NCBI GenBank assembly: GCA_963709555.1
Contig: CAVPWR010000003.1
Location: forward strand, 496,001 to 560,000
From: Sulfurisoma sp963709555
GTDB taxonomy: Bacteria; Pseudomonadota; Gammaproteobacteria; Burkholderiales; Rhodocyclaceae
DNA length: 64,000 bases
Direction: 5' to 3'
A program made the position numbers and the translations under genes. The notes under the pieces were generated by a model. It searched no databases, was not told the origin of the DNA, and saw only the letters and a program-made list of their open reading frames with translations. Of this stretch, positions 35,340 to 43,593 are shown in pieces; positions within the stretch are counted from its first letter, which is position 1; every line of letters begins with the position of its first letter.

Positions 35340-35419
35340 GTTGAGGATGGAGGATGCGGAAAGGGGCGAAGCTTATGCCATCCTGCCGTGCTCGCGTTAG
35401 CCTCCTTCAAAAAATAAAA

Positions 35420-35450
35420 GCCCCGGCCGGGGAGGAGGTCCGGTCGGGGC
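35420..35450 (-). terminator. Rho-independent terminator of the phasin gene
   Basis: GCCCCGACCGG and CCGGCCGGGGC (minus-strand sense) pair with one G-U, followed by CTTTTATTTTTTG at 35408-35420. It lies 49 bases beyond the phasin stop. Confidence 0.88.
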
Positions 35451-35498
35451 AGTCCCGGCCGAAGCCGGGGAGGAGGCACTTTGAAGCCAGGCTACGCT

Positions 35499-36032
35499 TT
35501 AGGCAGCTTTCTTGGCCTTGAAGGTGGCGATGGTGGCATTGGTGACGTTGGTCTCGGCCATCTCGGCGACCTGCTTGGCAGCCTTGTTCATGCTGTCGTA
35601 GGCGGTGTTGGCTGCGGCGATCGCTGACTTCACGGCGTTGATCGCGAGGTCGGAACCGGCCGGCGCGTTCTTGGCGGCGTTGTCCAGCGCGGACGACACG
35701 TTGTTGTTCAGAACGGCGATCTGGCTCTCGAACAGCTTGGCCATGGCTTCCTGGGTCTGGGTGGCGATTTCATAGGCGCTGCGCGAGTAGGCAACGGCTT
35801 TCTCCAGCACCGGCTGGGCCATCGCGGTTTGCAGGGCCATCAGTTCGCGCGGGTCCTTGGCAGTCATCAGGCTCTTGCTGCTGCCGGCGGTTTCTTCCAG
35901 CATCATGCGGGCGGTGTTGAGGTTGAGGGCGGCGAAACGCTCGGCGCTGGCGAAGGCGGTGTTGGCGATGGTCACCAGGGTTTCGACGTTGGCTTTGTTG
36001 GCGGCGCTCAGTTGCTCGGGGGTCGTGTACAT
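35499..36032 (-). CDS. Phasin family protein (PHA granule)
   Basis: 177 residues, almost entirely helical and Ala-rich, of the TIGR01841/phasin_2 type: MYTTPEQLSAANKANVETL, ALNLNTARMMLEE, MTAKDPRELMALQTAMAQP and YSRSAYEIATQTQEAM. Phasins coat polyhydroxyalkanoate granules and indicate PHA storage. AGGAG precedes ATG 36032. The promoter at 36127-36154 is flanked by inverted GTGCACTGCA boxes and a good terminator follows, so this is a single-gene unit under probable PhaR-type control. Confidence 0.95.
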   Translation of the reverse strand: MYTTPEQLSAANKANVETLVTIANTAFASAERFAALNLNTARMMLEETAGSSKSLMTAKDPRELMALQTAMAQPVLEKAVAYSRSAYEIATQTQEAMAKLFESQIAVLNNNVSSALDNAAKNAPAGSDLAINAVKSAIAAANTAYDSMNKAAKQVAEMAETNVTNATIATFKAKKAA

Positions 36033-36107
36033 GGTTTTCTCCTAAGGGTTGAATCGATGATCCGGGCTTGGCACTGCTTGCCGGAACCTCTCGGATCGCC
36101 GGTGTGC

Positions 36108-36174
36108 TGCAGTGCACCATGACTTCATTTTAAGGGCGATAACCAGGAAGTCAAGAATTATTTTGTGCACTGCA
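36108..36174 (-). promoter_or_regulatory. Phasin promoter with two GTGCACTGCA boxes
   Basis: On the minus strand TTGACT (36154-36149), 16 bases, and TAAAAT (36132-36127) make a near-consensus sigma-70 promoter. GTGCACTGCA at 36165-36174 lies just upstream of the -35, and its reverse complement TGCAGTGCAC at 36108-36117 lies near the start point. TGC-rich dyads at phasin promoters are the known type of target for the repressor PhaR; binding here is inferred. A partial third copy, GCACTGC, is at 36071-36077. Confidence 0.75.
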
Positions 36175-36232
36175 TCAATCGAGTCGAATTTAGTCCTGCG
36201 GAGACTCCATCTGCAGGCTCCGGGGAGGGGAA

Positions 36233-36706
36233 TCAGGGCTTCAGGTCCAGCACCGGAGTGTCGGCGTAGGCGTCGATGTCATCGATTTCGATGATGTTTT
36301 CGCGTACCGACAGGACATTGACGCTGGTCTGGGCGATCAGGTTGGGGCGGAACGGCGAACGGGTGGCGAACACCCCGCGCAAGGGTCGGGTGGTATCGCC
36401 GCGCGGATGGACCTGCAGGATGGAGCGCTTTTCGGGGCTGTCGTTGCGGTCGAACCAGTAGAACACCCAGAGCGACTTCAGTTCGCCCACGCCCAGCAGC
36501 GCCGGCTGGTAGCGCTTGTCGATCTCGATGAAGGTCTTGCCGCCGGTCTTCCGGATCCAGCCGACGGGGCTCATCGTATAGGTGGGTGCGGCCTTCGGCA
36601 GTTCCCCGGCCTGGTTCGGCGGACTCCATCCGGCGACAATGCCGAGCAGCGCCAAGGTAGCCAGGTGTGAACTGAACAGGTTCTTCGCGTCAGCATGGAG
36701 TTTCAT
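36233..36706 (-). CDS. Exported TrmO/TsaA-like (UPF0066) protein
   Basis: 157 residues. The UPF0066 domain is clear: SPVGWIRKTGGKTFIEID, LWVFYWFDRND, HPRGDTTRPLRGVFATRSPFRPN and the closing IDAYADTPVLDLKP. Cytosolic TrmO methylates t6A37 in tRNA using SAM. Here the domain is preceded by a hydrophobic segment (SSHLATLALLGIVAGW, about residues 12-27) resembling a signal peptide ending near NQA-GE, so the protein may be exported, where tRNA methylation would make no sense. ATG 36706 is the only start that gives this N-terminus; starting at MSPVGW would give a cytosolic but truncated domain. It ends exactly at the conserved KP. Confidence 0.8.
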   Translation of the reverse strand: MKLHADAKNLFSSHLATLALLGIVAGWSPPNQAGELPKAAPTYTMSPVGWIRKTGGKTFIEIDKRYQPALLGVGELKSLWVFYWFDRNDSPEKRSILQVHPRGDTTRPLRGVFATRSPFRPNLIAQTSVNVLSVRENIIEIDDIDAYADTPVLDLKP

Positions 36707-36799
36707 GGTGAGTCCTTGTGAGGGAGCTTCGATCAGTTCCGTGTCTGCGTGGATGTAATTGGTATCCTCCGGCCAACGAGTATATCGGCGGAGCCAGCC

Positions 36800-37492
36800 A
36801 TGCCCGACAAACGCACCATCGTCATCACCGGCGTCAGCCGCGGCCTCGGCCGCGCCATGGCGCTCGAATTCGCGGCGCGCGGCCACGTCATCGCCGGCTG
36901 CGGCCGCACGGCCGCCGCGCTGGTCGATCTTCGCCGCCAGGTCGGCGCGTCCGGCCACTTCAACGTCGTCGACGTCGCCAGCGACCGCCAGGTCGACCAT
37001 TGGGCGCAGAAGGTCATCGATACCCTCGGCCCGCCCGACCTGCTGCTCAACAACGCCGCGCTGATCAACCGCAACGCCCCACTATGGCAGGTGCCGGCCG
37101 GGGAGTTCTCGACATTGGTCGACGTCAACATCAAGGGCGTCGCCAACGTGATCCGCCATTTCCTCCCGGCCATGGCGGCGCGCCAGAGCGGCGTCATCGT
37201 CAATTTCAGTTCCGGCTGGGGCCGTGCGACAGACGCCGAGGTCGCGCCCTACTGCGCGACCAAGTGGGCCATCGAGGGCATGACCCGCGCGCTGGCGCAG
37301 GAACTGCCCCGGGGCATGGCGGCGATCCCGCTCAATCCCGGCATCATCGACACCGCCATGTTGCGCAGCTGCTTCGGCGCCGACGCCGGCGACTACCCGA
37401 CGGCGGAGGAGTGGGCGGCGACGGCCGTGCCCTTCCTGCTGCGCCTCGGCCCGGCCGACAACGGCAAGCCGCTGACTGCACCCGGCGGCTGA
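36800..37492 (+). CDS. SDR-family oxidoreductase
   Basis: 230-residue short-chain dehydrogenase. TGVSRGLGRAMALEFA (cofactor loop TGxxxGxG, about residues 10-17), NNAALINRNAP, NFSSGWGR with the catalytic Ser and PYCATKWAIEG with the YxxxK pair are all present. Substrate unknown. The MFS gene starts 17 bases later and is probably co-transcribed. Confidence 0.93.
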   Translation: MPDKRTIVITGVSRGLGRAMALEFAARGHVIAGCGRTAAALVDLRRQVGASGHFNVVDVASDRQVDHWAQKVIDTLGPPDLLLNNAALINRNAPLWQVPAGEFSTLVDVNIKGVANVIRHFLPAMAARQSGVIVNFSSGWGRATDAEVAPYCATKWAIEGMTRALAQELPRGMAAIPLNPGIIDTAMLRSCFGADAGDYPTAEEWAATAVPFLLRLGPADNGKPLTAPGG

Positions 37493-37508
37493 AGGTCGCG
37501 CAGCAGCG

Positions 37509-38717
37509 ATGAGCTTCTTCTCCGCCGTCTTCACTCGGGCGCTGGCTTCCCGCAACTACCGGCTCTATTTCGCCGGCCAGCTGGTGTCGCTCGCCGGCAC
37601 CTGGATGCAACAGATCGCCATGATCTGGCTGGCCTACCGCCTGACGAATTCGGCGGCCGTGCTCGGCATGGTCGGCTTCGCCAGCCAGATACCGATCCTG
37701 CTGTTCGGCCCTTTTGCGGGCGTGCTGACCGACCGTTTCGATCGCCGCCGCATCCTGCTCACGACCCAGTTCCTTTCCCTGCTGCAGGCCGTTCTGCTGG
37801 CCTGGCTGACCTGGGTCGGACGGATCTCGCCGGAGTGGCTGATCGGCCTGGCCTTGATCCATGGCAGCATCAACGCGCTCGACCTGCCGGCGCGGCAGGC
37901 GTTTTCCGTGCAGCTCGTGGAAAGGCGCGAGGACCTGCCGAACGCCATCGCCCTCAATTCGCTGTTGATGAACTCGGCCCGCTTCGTCGGCCCCGCGCTC
38001 GCCGGCTTCGCCGTCGCCACCATCGGCGAGGCCTGGTGCTTCGCCATCAATGCCGTTTCCTACCTCGCCGTGATCGTCGCGCTGCTGGCCATCGACGCCA
38101 GGGCCAACGTGCCACACGATAAGCCAGCCTGGCGCGCTTTCCGCGAAGGCGTGGCCTACGTCCTCGACCATGCCGACATCCGGCCGCGCCTGCTCATGGT
38201 CGCGGCCGTCAGTTTTCTCGTCACGCCGTACGCGGTGCTGATGCCGCTCTTCGCCAGCGAGATCTTCGGCGGCGACGCGCGCACCTACGGCCTGCTGATC
38301 GCCTGCGCCGGGGCCGGTTCGCTGCTGGCAGGGCTCTATCTCGCCAGCCGCAAGGACACGCAGCGGCTGCCGCGCCGTGTCGCTGTCGCGGTGATCGTCT
38401 CTGGCGCGGGCCTGACCGCCTTCGCCATCAATCAATCGCTGGTGCTGGCTTTCCCCATCGTGATGGTGCTGGGGTTTTCCGTCATCACGGTGATCGCCGG
38501 CAGCAATACCCTGATCCAGGTTCAGGTCGAGGATGAATATCGCGGCCGGGTGATGGCCATCTTCTCCATGGCATTCCTCGGCATCGCGCCGCTGGGCAGC
38601 TTCAGCGTCGGCCATCTCGCGCATGTCGTCGGCGTGCAGCCCGCGCTGTTCGCCTGCGGCATCGGCAGCGTCGTGGTCGGCCTGGCGGCGCGGCGCCGCG
38701 CCGCGCGGATTCGCTAG
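37509..38717 (+). CDS. MFS transporter, EntS/DHA3-like
   Basis: 402 residues, about twelve membrane helices. NYRLYFAGQLVSLAGTWMQ at the N-terminus and FAGVLTDRFDRRRILL (the helix 2-3 loop motif) place it with EntS-like MFS_3 exporters. RQAFSVQLVERREDLPNAIA and the RGRVMAIFSMAFLGIAPLG stretch are typical of the group. Related proteins export enterobactin or drugs; no siderophore genes are here, so the substrate is open. Confidence 0.92.
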   Translation: MSFFSAVFTRALASRNYRLYFAGQLVSLAGTWMQQIAMIWLAYRLTNSAAVLGMVGFASQIPILLFGPFAGVLTDRFDRRRILLTTQFLSLLQAVLLAWLTWVGRISPEWLIGLALIHGSINALDLPARQAFSVQLVERREDLPNAIALNSLLMNSARFVGPALAGFAVATIGEAWCFAINAVSYLAVIVALLAIDARANVPHDKPAWRAFREGVAYVLDHADIRPRLLMVAAVSFLVTPYAVLMPLFASEIFGGDARTYGLLIACAGAGSLLAGLYLASRKDTQRLPRRVAVAVIVSGAGLTAFAINQSLVLAFPIVMVLGFSVITVIAGSNTLIQVQVEDEYRGRVMAIFSMAFLGIAPLGSFSVGHLAHVVGVQPALFACGIGSVVVGLAARRRAARIR

Positions 38718-38735
38718 CAAGCGCAGGCCGGCACC

Positions 38736-38752
38736 AAAAGTCGGCGCTGGCG
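38736..38752. repeat. Copy 1 of dispersed AAAAGTCGGCGCTGGCG repeat
   Basis: 17-bp copy in the short gap between the MFS gene and the NHL-repeat gene. Related copies are at 40570-40593, 43931-43955 and 52478-52502. Confidence 0.6.
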
Positions 38753-38760
38753 CTACGGTG

Positions 38761-39654
38761 TCACGGCCCGACGCGCAGCAGCACGATGCGGTCGTTGTAG
38801 GTGTCGATCACCCACACGTGCGGCCCACGCGCCAGCACGGCCTCGGGCTTGTAGTAGGCGTTGGCGCCGCGCCCGCGCACGCCGGTGCCGAGCACCCCGA
38901 GCAGCTTGTGGCCGCGGTCGAGCAACAGGATGCGATGGTTGTTCTCGTCGGCCAGCCAGATGCGCTCGCCGTCGAAGGCCAGGTACTTCGGCGCGTTCAG
39001 CTTGAACTCAGCGCCGAAGCTCGTCCGCAGCTTCAGTGCCGCATCGAAGACCTGCACCCGGTTGTTGCCCGAATCGACGACATGAATGCTGCCGTCCGCC
39101 GCCACGTCGACATCGTGCGGGTTGGCCAGTTCGCCTGCGCCCGCGCCGTAGCCGCCCAGCGTCTGTTCCAGCCTGCCGTCTCTGAACACGGCGAGCGTCG
39201 CCGAGCGCGTATTGGTCACGAACACCCGGCCGTCGGGCGCGACGGCAACGCCCTCGGGGCCGGACAGCCCCTTCAGTTCGCCGACCCGCCTGGCCTCGGC
39301 ACCGCGCACCTCGAAGATGGCGATGCGGTCATTGCCGGTGTCGGCCACCAGCAGGCGGCCTGCCTTGTCGAACTCGGCATCGTGCGGATAGGACAATTCG
39401 CCCTTGCCGAACGCGCCGACGAACTTCAGCGTCATCGCCTCCAGCACCACCATGCGGCTGTTGGCCATGTCGGTGAGGTAGATGAGCTTGCCGTCGGGGC
39501 TCAGTGCCGCATCGTGCGGCTGCGACAGTCCGTCCGCGAATTCCGCCAGCTGCACAGCTTTGAGGGTCGGTGGCGCAGGCTGCGCCAACGTCGTGGCGGG
39601 GGTGGCCAAGGCGAAAAGAAGAGCGGCCATGAACAAAACGGGAAGGTTGCGCAT
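38761..39654 (-). CDS. NHL-repeat beta-propeller exported protein
   Basis: 297 residues from ATG 39654, which follows GGGAGA. Signal peptide (FMAALLFALATPATTLAQ), then about six NHL blades marked by repeated phrases such as SYPHDAEFDKAGRLLVADTG, PEGVAVAPDGRVFVTN, NPHDVDVAADGSIHVVDSG and APKYLAFDGERIWLADENN. Such periplasmic propellers bind or scaffold; some are lyases. No catalytic residues can be assigned. Confidence 0.88.
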   Translation of the reverse strand: MRNLPVLFMAALLFALATPATTLAQPAPPTLKAVQLAEFADGLSQPHDAALSPDGKLIYLTDMANSRMVVLEAMTLKFVGAFGKGELSYPHDAEFDKAGRLLVADTGNDRIAIFEVRGAEARRVGELKGLSGPEGVAVAPDGRVFVTNTRSATLAVFRDGRLEQTLGGYGAGAGELANPHDVDVAADGSIHVVDSGNNRVQVFDAALKLRTSFGAEFKLNAPKYLAFDGERIWLADENNHRILLLDRGHKLLGVLGTGVRGRGANAYYKPEAVLARGPHVWVIDTYNDRIVLLRVGP

Positions 39655-39726
39655 GGCCGGTCTCTCCCAGTCAAGCTTCATTCGGACGCGATCGCCCCTA
39701 GCCATCGGGTCAATGCCTGGGTTGCA

Positions 39727-39975
39727 CTAGGCTTCAGGAGGCCGCTTGACCGCGGGCAGCAGCCATACCACCAGCAGCGGGATCACCGGGAAACTCAGCG
39801 CGAGCACCAGCCACAGCACGACCGAGCGGCCCTTCCGCTTTGCCAGCATCCAGGTCGGAACGGCGGCCACCAGGGTGATCGCCGTCAGCAGCACCAGGCT
39901 GGATAGGGCGGCCTCCGCGGTTTCGGGGCTGATGCCGAGCTGGCTCAGCAGGGCGAGGGTGTTCGGGTCAAGCAT
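39727..39975 (-). CDS. small two-helix membrane protein, 82 aa
   Basis: MLDPNTLALLSQLGISPETA is followed by two hydrophobic helices (VLLTAITLVAAVPTWML and VVLWLVLALSFPVIPLLVVW) with a KRKGRS positive loop. No named family. It is downstream of the rhodanese gene on the same strand and may share its transcript. Confidence 0.65.
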   Translation of the reverse strand: MLDPNTLALLSQLGISPETAEAALSSLVLLTAITLVAAVPTWMLAKRKGRSVVLWLVLALSFPVIPLLVVWLLPAVKRPPEA

Positions 39976-40014
39976 CGATATGCTCCTTCGTCATGGCGGC
40001 GCCGTCGCGGCAGA

Positions 40015-40479
40015 TCATTCGGCGACGACCGGGTATCTCGCCTTCGTCCACTCCTCGAACTTCATGTCCACGGCCGTGACATTGCCCAGCTTCAGGTCCT
40101 GCAGGCTCTTCGCCGCCAGGATGCTGCGCGAACCGGTGCTGCAATAGACGGTGATCTTCTTCTTCATGTCCAGCTTCTCGGGGTAGCCGAGGTGGGACCA
40201 GAGCTTGAGCTCGATCGCGCCGCGCGGCACGTTGATGGCCCCGGGCACATGCCCGGCGGCGTATTCCTCGGGTTCGCGCACGTCCACGATCAGTCCGGCG
40301 GCCTTCTTGTCGAGCGCGGCCTTGAAGGCCGCCGCGTCGATGGTCTTGACCTGGGTCCGCGTCCTGGCGATCAGCGCCGTCACGGCGGGCGGATAGTTCT
40401 GCGCCCAGGCCCAGGCGGGCAGCAGCAAGCCGAGGGCGACGGGCAGGGCGGCGATGAGGGAGGCGGATTTTCTCGACAT
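40015..40479 (-). CDS. Exported rhodanese-domain protein
   Basis: 154 residues. Signal peptide (LIAALPVALGLLLPAWAWAQ), then a rhodanese fold with GLIVDVREPEEYAAGHVPG and active-site loop VYCSTGSRS (Cys near residue 115). Periplasmic sulfurtransferase or sulfur carrier. The four-residue-plus loop CSTGSR is typical of single-domain rhodaneses. Confidence 0.92.
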   Translation of the reverse strand: MSRKSASLIAALPVALGLLLPAWAWAQNYPPAVTALIARTRTQVKTIDAAAFKAALDKKAAGLIVDVREPEEYAAGHVPGAINVPRGAIELKLWSHLGYPEKLDMKKKITVYCSTGSRSILAAKSLQDLKLGNVTAVDMKFEEWTKARYPVVAE

Positions 40480-40569
40480 GGCGGGGCTTTCCTGATGATG
40501 TTGCCGAATACGGCGCAGTCTAGGCAAAAGGCGCGGGTGCGGCAAATCCATCGGCCTCGTCCAGCCGCG

Positions 40570-40593
40570 AAAAGTCGGCGCTGGCGGGACGCC
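40570..40593. repeat. Copy 2 of the dispersed repeat
   Basis: 24 bp starting AAAAGTCGGCGCTGGCGG, in the gap between the rhodanese gene and the dipeptidase gene; 23 of 24 positions match the reverse complement of the copy at 52478-52502. Confidence 0.65.
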
Positions 40594-40598
40594 GAAGA

Positions 40599-41315
40599 TC
40601 AGCTCACCCCGCCGTAGATCGCCTCGGCTTCGCCGCGCGTCCAGGCCCACATCTGGTCCCCCAGCGAAAAGTGCCACCACTCGTTGGCATGCCGGCTGAA
40701 GCCTGCCGCGCCCATCACCTGGTTCAATAGCAGGCGGTTTTCGTGGAACATCCGCAGTCGTTCCTCCGTCGCGTCGGCATAGTGATCCGGCCAGGCGCGA
40801 TCGGTCATCTCGTCGATGGGGCAGCCCATGTCAACCTCCCGTCCCGCCGCATCCTGCAGCGTCAGGTCCAGTGCCGCGCCGGTGCTGTGCGGCGGAGGCG
40901 TCAGCGGGTCGTCGCTCGGCAGGCTCCAGAACATGAACACCGTGGCCGCCAGCATCGCGTACAAGTCCGGGTCCCGCGCCTGCAGCTGCGCCGGATCGCG
41001 GCATTCGTCCAGCGAGCGGCCCGCCGCTGCGGCCTGCAGCCCGAACTCCCGCCACACCATGAAGGCCTGCACCGCGACGGGGCGCCAGGCATCGAACAGC
41101 TTCAGCCGCCAGCCGGGCCGGCGTGTTGCCAGATCGTCCTGCGCGTTCAGCAGCGCATCGAGCACCTGCCGCCTCAACATCCACGGCGACTTGCCGGCGT
41201 AGGGCGCGTTGAGCGCGACATAGGGGTGCGGCGTGGTGAAGGCGAAGGGCGCCGCCGGGATCGCGACCAACGGATCGCCGCAGTCGGAGATGCGGATGGA
41301 TTGCCAGGTTTTCAT
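40599..41315 (-). CDS. D-Ala-D-Ala dipeptidase, VanX family
   Basis: 238 residues of the M15D family. FDAWRPVAVQAFMVW, the zinc motif HSTGAALDLTL and the terminal EWWHFSLGDQ are intact; DMGCPIDEM lies between. No signal peptide is visible, so it is cytosolic, like DdpX, and probably recycles D-Ala-D-Ala rather than conferring resistance; no vanHA genes are near. The ATG overlaps the stop of the DUF3820 gene. Confidence 0.93.
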   Translation of the reverse strand: MKTWQSIRISDCGDPLVAIPAAPFAFTTPHPYVALNAPYAGKSPWMLRRQVLDALLNAQDDLATRRPGWRLKLFDAWRPVAVQAFMVWREFGLQAAAAGRSLDECRDPAQLQARDPDLYAMLAATVFMFWSLPSDDPLTPPPHSTGAALDLTLQDAAGREVDMGCPIDEMTDRAWPDHYADATEERLRMFHENRLLLNQVMGAAGFSRHANEWWHFSLGDQMWAWTRGEAEAIYGGVS

Positions 41316-41533
41316 GAATCGCCTGAATTCCGCAGGGGCGCGAGGATGTCCTTCAGCCCGTTGTGATCGATCTCGTGCATCAGTGCCAGCAGCCGCCCGA
41401 TTTCGCCGTCCGGAAAACCAGCGCGGGCGAACCAGGCCAGGTAGTTCCCCGGCAGGTCGGCAATGCGCCTGCCCTTGTACTTGCCGAAGGGCATCTCGCG
41501 CGTGACGAGGAGTTCGAGGTCCTGAGGGTTCAT
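41312..41533 (-). CDS. DUF3820 family protein
   Basis: 73 residues. EMPFGKYKGRRIADLPGNYL with YLAWFARAGFPDGEIGRLL is the DUF3820 signature (a small domain also found near exonucleases, function unknown). ATG 41533 gives the usual N-terminus; the stop overlaps the dipeptidase ATG. Confidence 0.88.
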   Translation of the reverse strand: MNPQDLELLVTREMPFGKYKGRRIADLPGNYLAWFARAGFPDGEIGRLLALMHEIDHNGLKDILAPLRNSGDS

Positions 41534-41676
41534 GCCGGCCGAGATTGTTGCGGAGTGTAAGAGTTTAAGCAAACCCTGATATTTCCCCGGTAGCATCCAT
41601 CCTGACGTTGTGATGGACGTCACCTCCCCGGCCCCTCCTGGTTACCTCCTCCCCGACCACGAGGGGCCACCCTTTT

Positions 41677-42588
41677 TCAGTGGTGGCGTTTGAGCAGATG
41701 GGCGACGGCGACCAGCATGCCGCCCGCGATGCCGCCGAGCAGCGTGGCCAGCGTCAGTTCGATGACGCCGGCGAAGCCCCCGCCGGCATGCGCGATGGCC
41801 TCGATGGCCGGCACATGGTGCGCGAGGATGCCGCCGCCGACCGCCAGCATGGCGACGGTGCCGAGGTAGGAAAGCCCGGTCAGCACGCCCGGCATCATCA
41901 GGACGATCCTGCTGCCGGCCCGCTGCATGGCCGCATTACCCGTCGCCACGCCGCGCCGCATGAACGCCAGCCCGATGTCGTCCATTTTCACGATGGCCGC
42001 CACCACGCCATAGACGCCGACCGTCATCAGGAAGCTGGCGAGCACCAGCGCCAGGGTCTTCTGCGCCAGCGGCGCCGCGGCCATGGTGGAGAGCGAGATC
42101 ACCACGATCTCGGCCGAGAGCACGAAGTCCGTCTTGGCCGCGGTCGATACGCGCAGCTTCTCGGCCTCGGCTGGCGACAACCCCGTCTCGTCGCTGGATT
42201 CGTGCACCCCGCCCCAGAACTTCTCGACGATGCCTTCCACGCCCTCGAAGCAGAGGAAGGCGCCGCCGAGCGCGAGCAGCGGCGGAATGCTCCAAGGCGC
42301 CCACACCGACAAGGCCAGCGCGAGCGGGATCAGGATCGCCTTGTTGAGCAGCGACAGCACGGTGATCTTCGCCACCACGGGCAGCTCGCGCTCCGGGCTG
42401 AGGCCGTGCGCGTACTGCGGCATCGCCGCCGCGTCGTCGATCACCACGCCGGCCGACTTGGCCGTGGCCACCTTGGCCGACGTGCCGACGTCGTCGAGCG
42501 ACGTGGCGACCATGCGCTTGGCCGCCAGCGCGGCATCGTCGAGGGAGGAGCCGACGATCTTCAGAATCGCGGCGACGTCATAGGCCAT
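41677..42588 (-). CDS. DUF808 (YedI-like) membrane protein
   Basis: 303 residues. N-terminal helical repeats (AAILKIVGSSLDDAALAAKR, SLDDVGTSAKVATAK) and several membrane helices; GVVIDDAAAMPQYAHGL and ELPVVAKITVLSLLNKAI are diagnostic of DUF808. Function unknown. A GC-rich inverted repeat (GGCCCCTC at 41630 and GAGGGGCC at 41660) lies beyond the stop and may end transcription. Confidence 0.92.
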   Translation of the reverse strand: MAYDVAAILKIVGSSLDDAALAAKRMVATSLDDVGTSAKVATAKSAGVVIDDAAAMPQYAHGLSPERELPVVAKITVLSLLNKAILIPLALALSVWAPWSIPPLLALGGAFLCFEGVEGIVEKFWGGVHESSDETGLSPAEAEKLRVSTAAKTDFVLSAEIVVISLSTMAAAPLAQKTLALVLASFLMTVGVYGVVAAIVKMDDIGLAFMRRGVATGNAAMQRAGSRIVLMMPGVLTGLSYLGTVAMLAVGGGILAHHVPAIEAIAHAGGGFAGVIELTLATLLGGIAGGMLVAVAHLLKRHH

Positions 42589-42691
42589 GTTTTGCGGTTT
42601 CCGGATTCAGGCGCGAGGCACGAAATTCAAGGGCGCATTTTCGCTAGCCGCTACGCAGAATCGGCGCGGCTCATGCACGGCAAGTCCTCGG

Positions 42692-42952
42692 CTACTTGAT
42701 GTTGTCGGCGGAGTGCAGGACGACCTGGTCGCCGACGAAGCGCACCGTCACGTTGCTCTTATCGTCACCCCAGCGGCACGCCTTGAAGCCGGCGAAATCG
42801 CTGCAGCTCGCCGGATTGCCCAGGATCGCGGTGACCTCCGTATAGGTCATGCCCGCCTTGAGCTTGGCGTAGTTCTCGGCGGTGACCTTGCTGCAGCCCG
42901 CGACGAGCAGGGCGAGCGCCAGTGGTGCCAGGAGAGGAAGAGGGGATTTCAC
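42692..42952 (-). CDS. BamE/SmpA-like small lipoprotein
   Basis: 86 residues from GTG 42952. Lipobox LLVAGC, then YAKLKAGMTYTEVTAILGNP, the motif of SmpA/OmlA-like and DUF3862 lipoproteins, and CSDFAGFKACRWGDD. Envelope protein, function unknown. Confidence 0.85.
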   Translation of the reverse strand: MKSPLPLLAPLALALLVAGCSKVTAENYAKLKAGMTYTEVTAILGNPASCSDFAGFKACRWGDDKSNVTVRFVGDQVVLHSADNIK

Positions 42953-43231
42953 GTGGGTACTCCGCTCGATGAGTGATAGGACAGGTCGGCAAGCACGAGC
43001 GCGTGCGTTCGTCTGCGGGTCGGTAGATTCTAAACGCTCATCCACCGATCGGCGCCGGCGCCTCTACACGCCTGCACGCCCCCCTATTTGCAGGACAGGG
43101 TAACAAGGAAGCACAGCAGCTTTCCGATCATGCTCGTCGCCCCCTCGAATGTGAAGCGGTCGATGATAAGGGCTTACCATGCATTCAGGCGTCGTGACGG
43201 ACGTCAGCCCCCGTTCGAGGGGGATCCTGCG

Positions 43232-43558
43232 ATGAAGAGTATGGACGATGACCCCAGTGGATCGTGAGTAGCTTGCTCGGCCAAGGCCCTGTCGCAGTGA
43301 TTACCGGGGCGGCGCGAGCGGGTGGCCGTCGCCCGGTAGACGATGGAGTCCGCGAATTCCCTGCTGGTCGTCGGCTCGTCGCTGATAGTGTATTCCGGCT
43401 ATCGATTCGTGGAACAGGCGCATCGGCTCGGCAAGCCGGTCATCGCCATCAACCGCGGTGTCACGCGGGCCGATTCCCTGCTGGCGCTGAAGATCGAGGA
43501 AGATTGCGCAACGGTGCTGGCCGAATTGGCAGCGGTCAAGATGATCCAGTACCGTTAA
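43232..43558 (+). pseudogene. Sirtuin (Sir2 family) remnant
   Basis: Two ends of an NAD-dependent deacetylase with the middle missing. The N-terminal part (LLGQGPVAVITGA, about 43273-43311) matches the Rossmann start that normally continues into GISTDSGIPDYR. It is joined, in another frame, to ERVAVAR-stop-TMESANSLLVVGSSL and VYSGYRFVEQAHRLGKPVIA, the C-terminal third of sirtuins. The zinc module and catalytic His are absent, and TAG near 43340 replaces a likely CAG. The 3' 71 codons (43343-43558) remain open. Non-functional. Confidence 0.85.
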
Positions 43559-43593
43559 AGTCCGGCATCCTGAAACAGCCTATCCTGTCTGCC

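Noticed and set aside
37344..38720. 458-codon minus-strand frame opposite the MFS gene
   Set aside because: His/Gln/Asp-rich antisense sequence without domain motifs.
40599..41315. Vancomycin-resistance gene vanX
   Set aside because: No vanH or vanA partner and no export signal; a dipeptide-recycling role is more likely.
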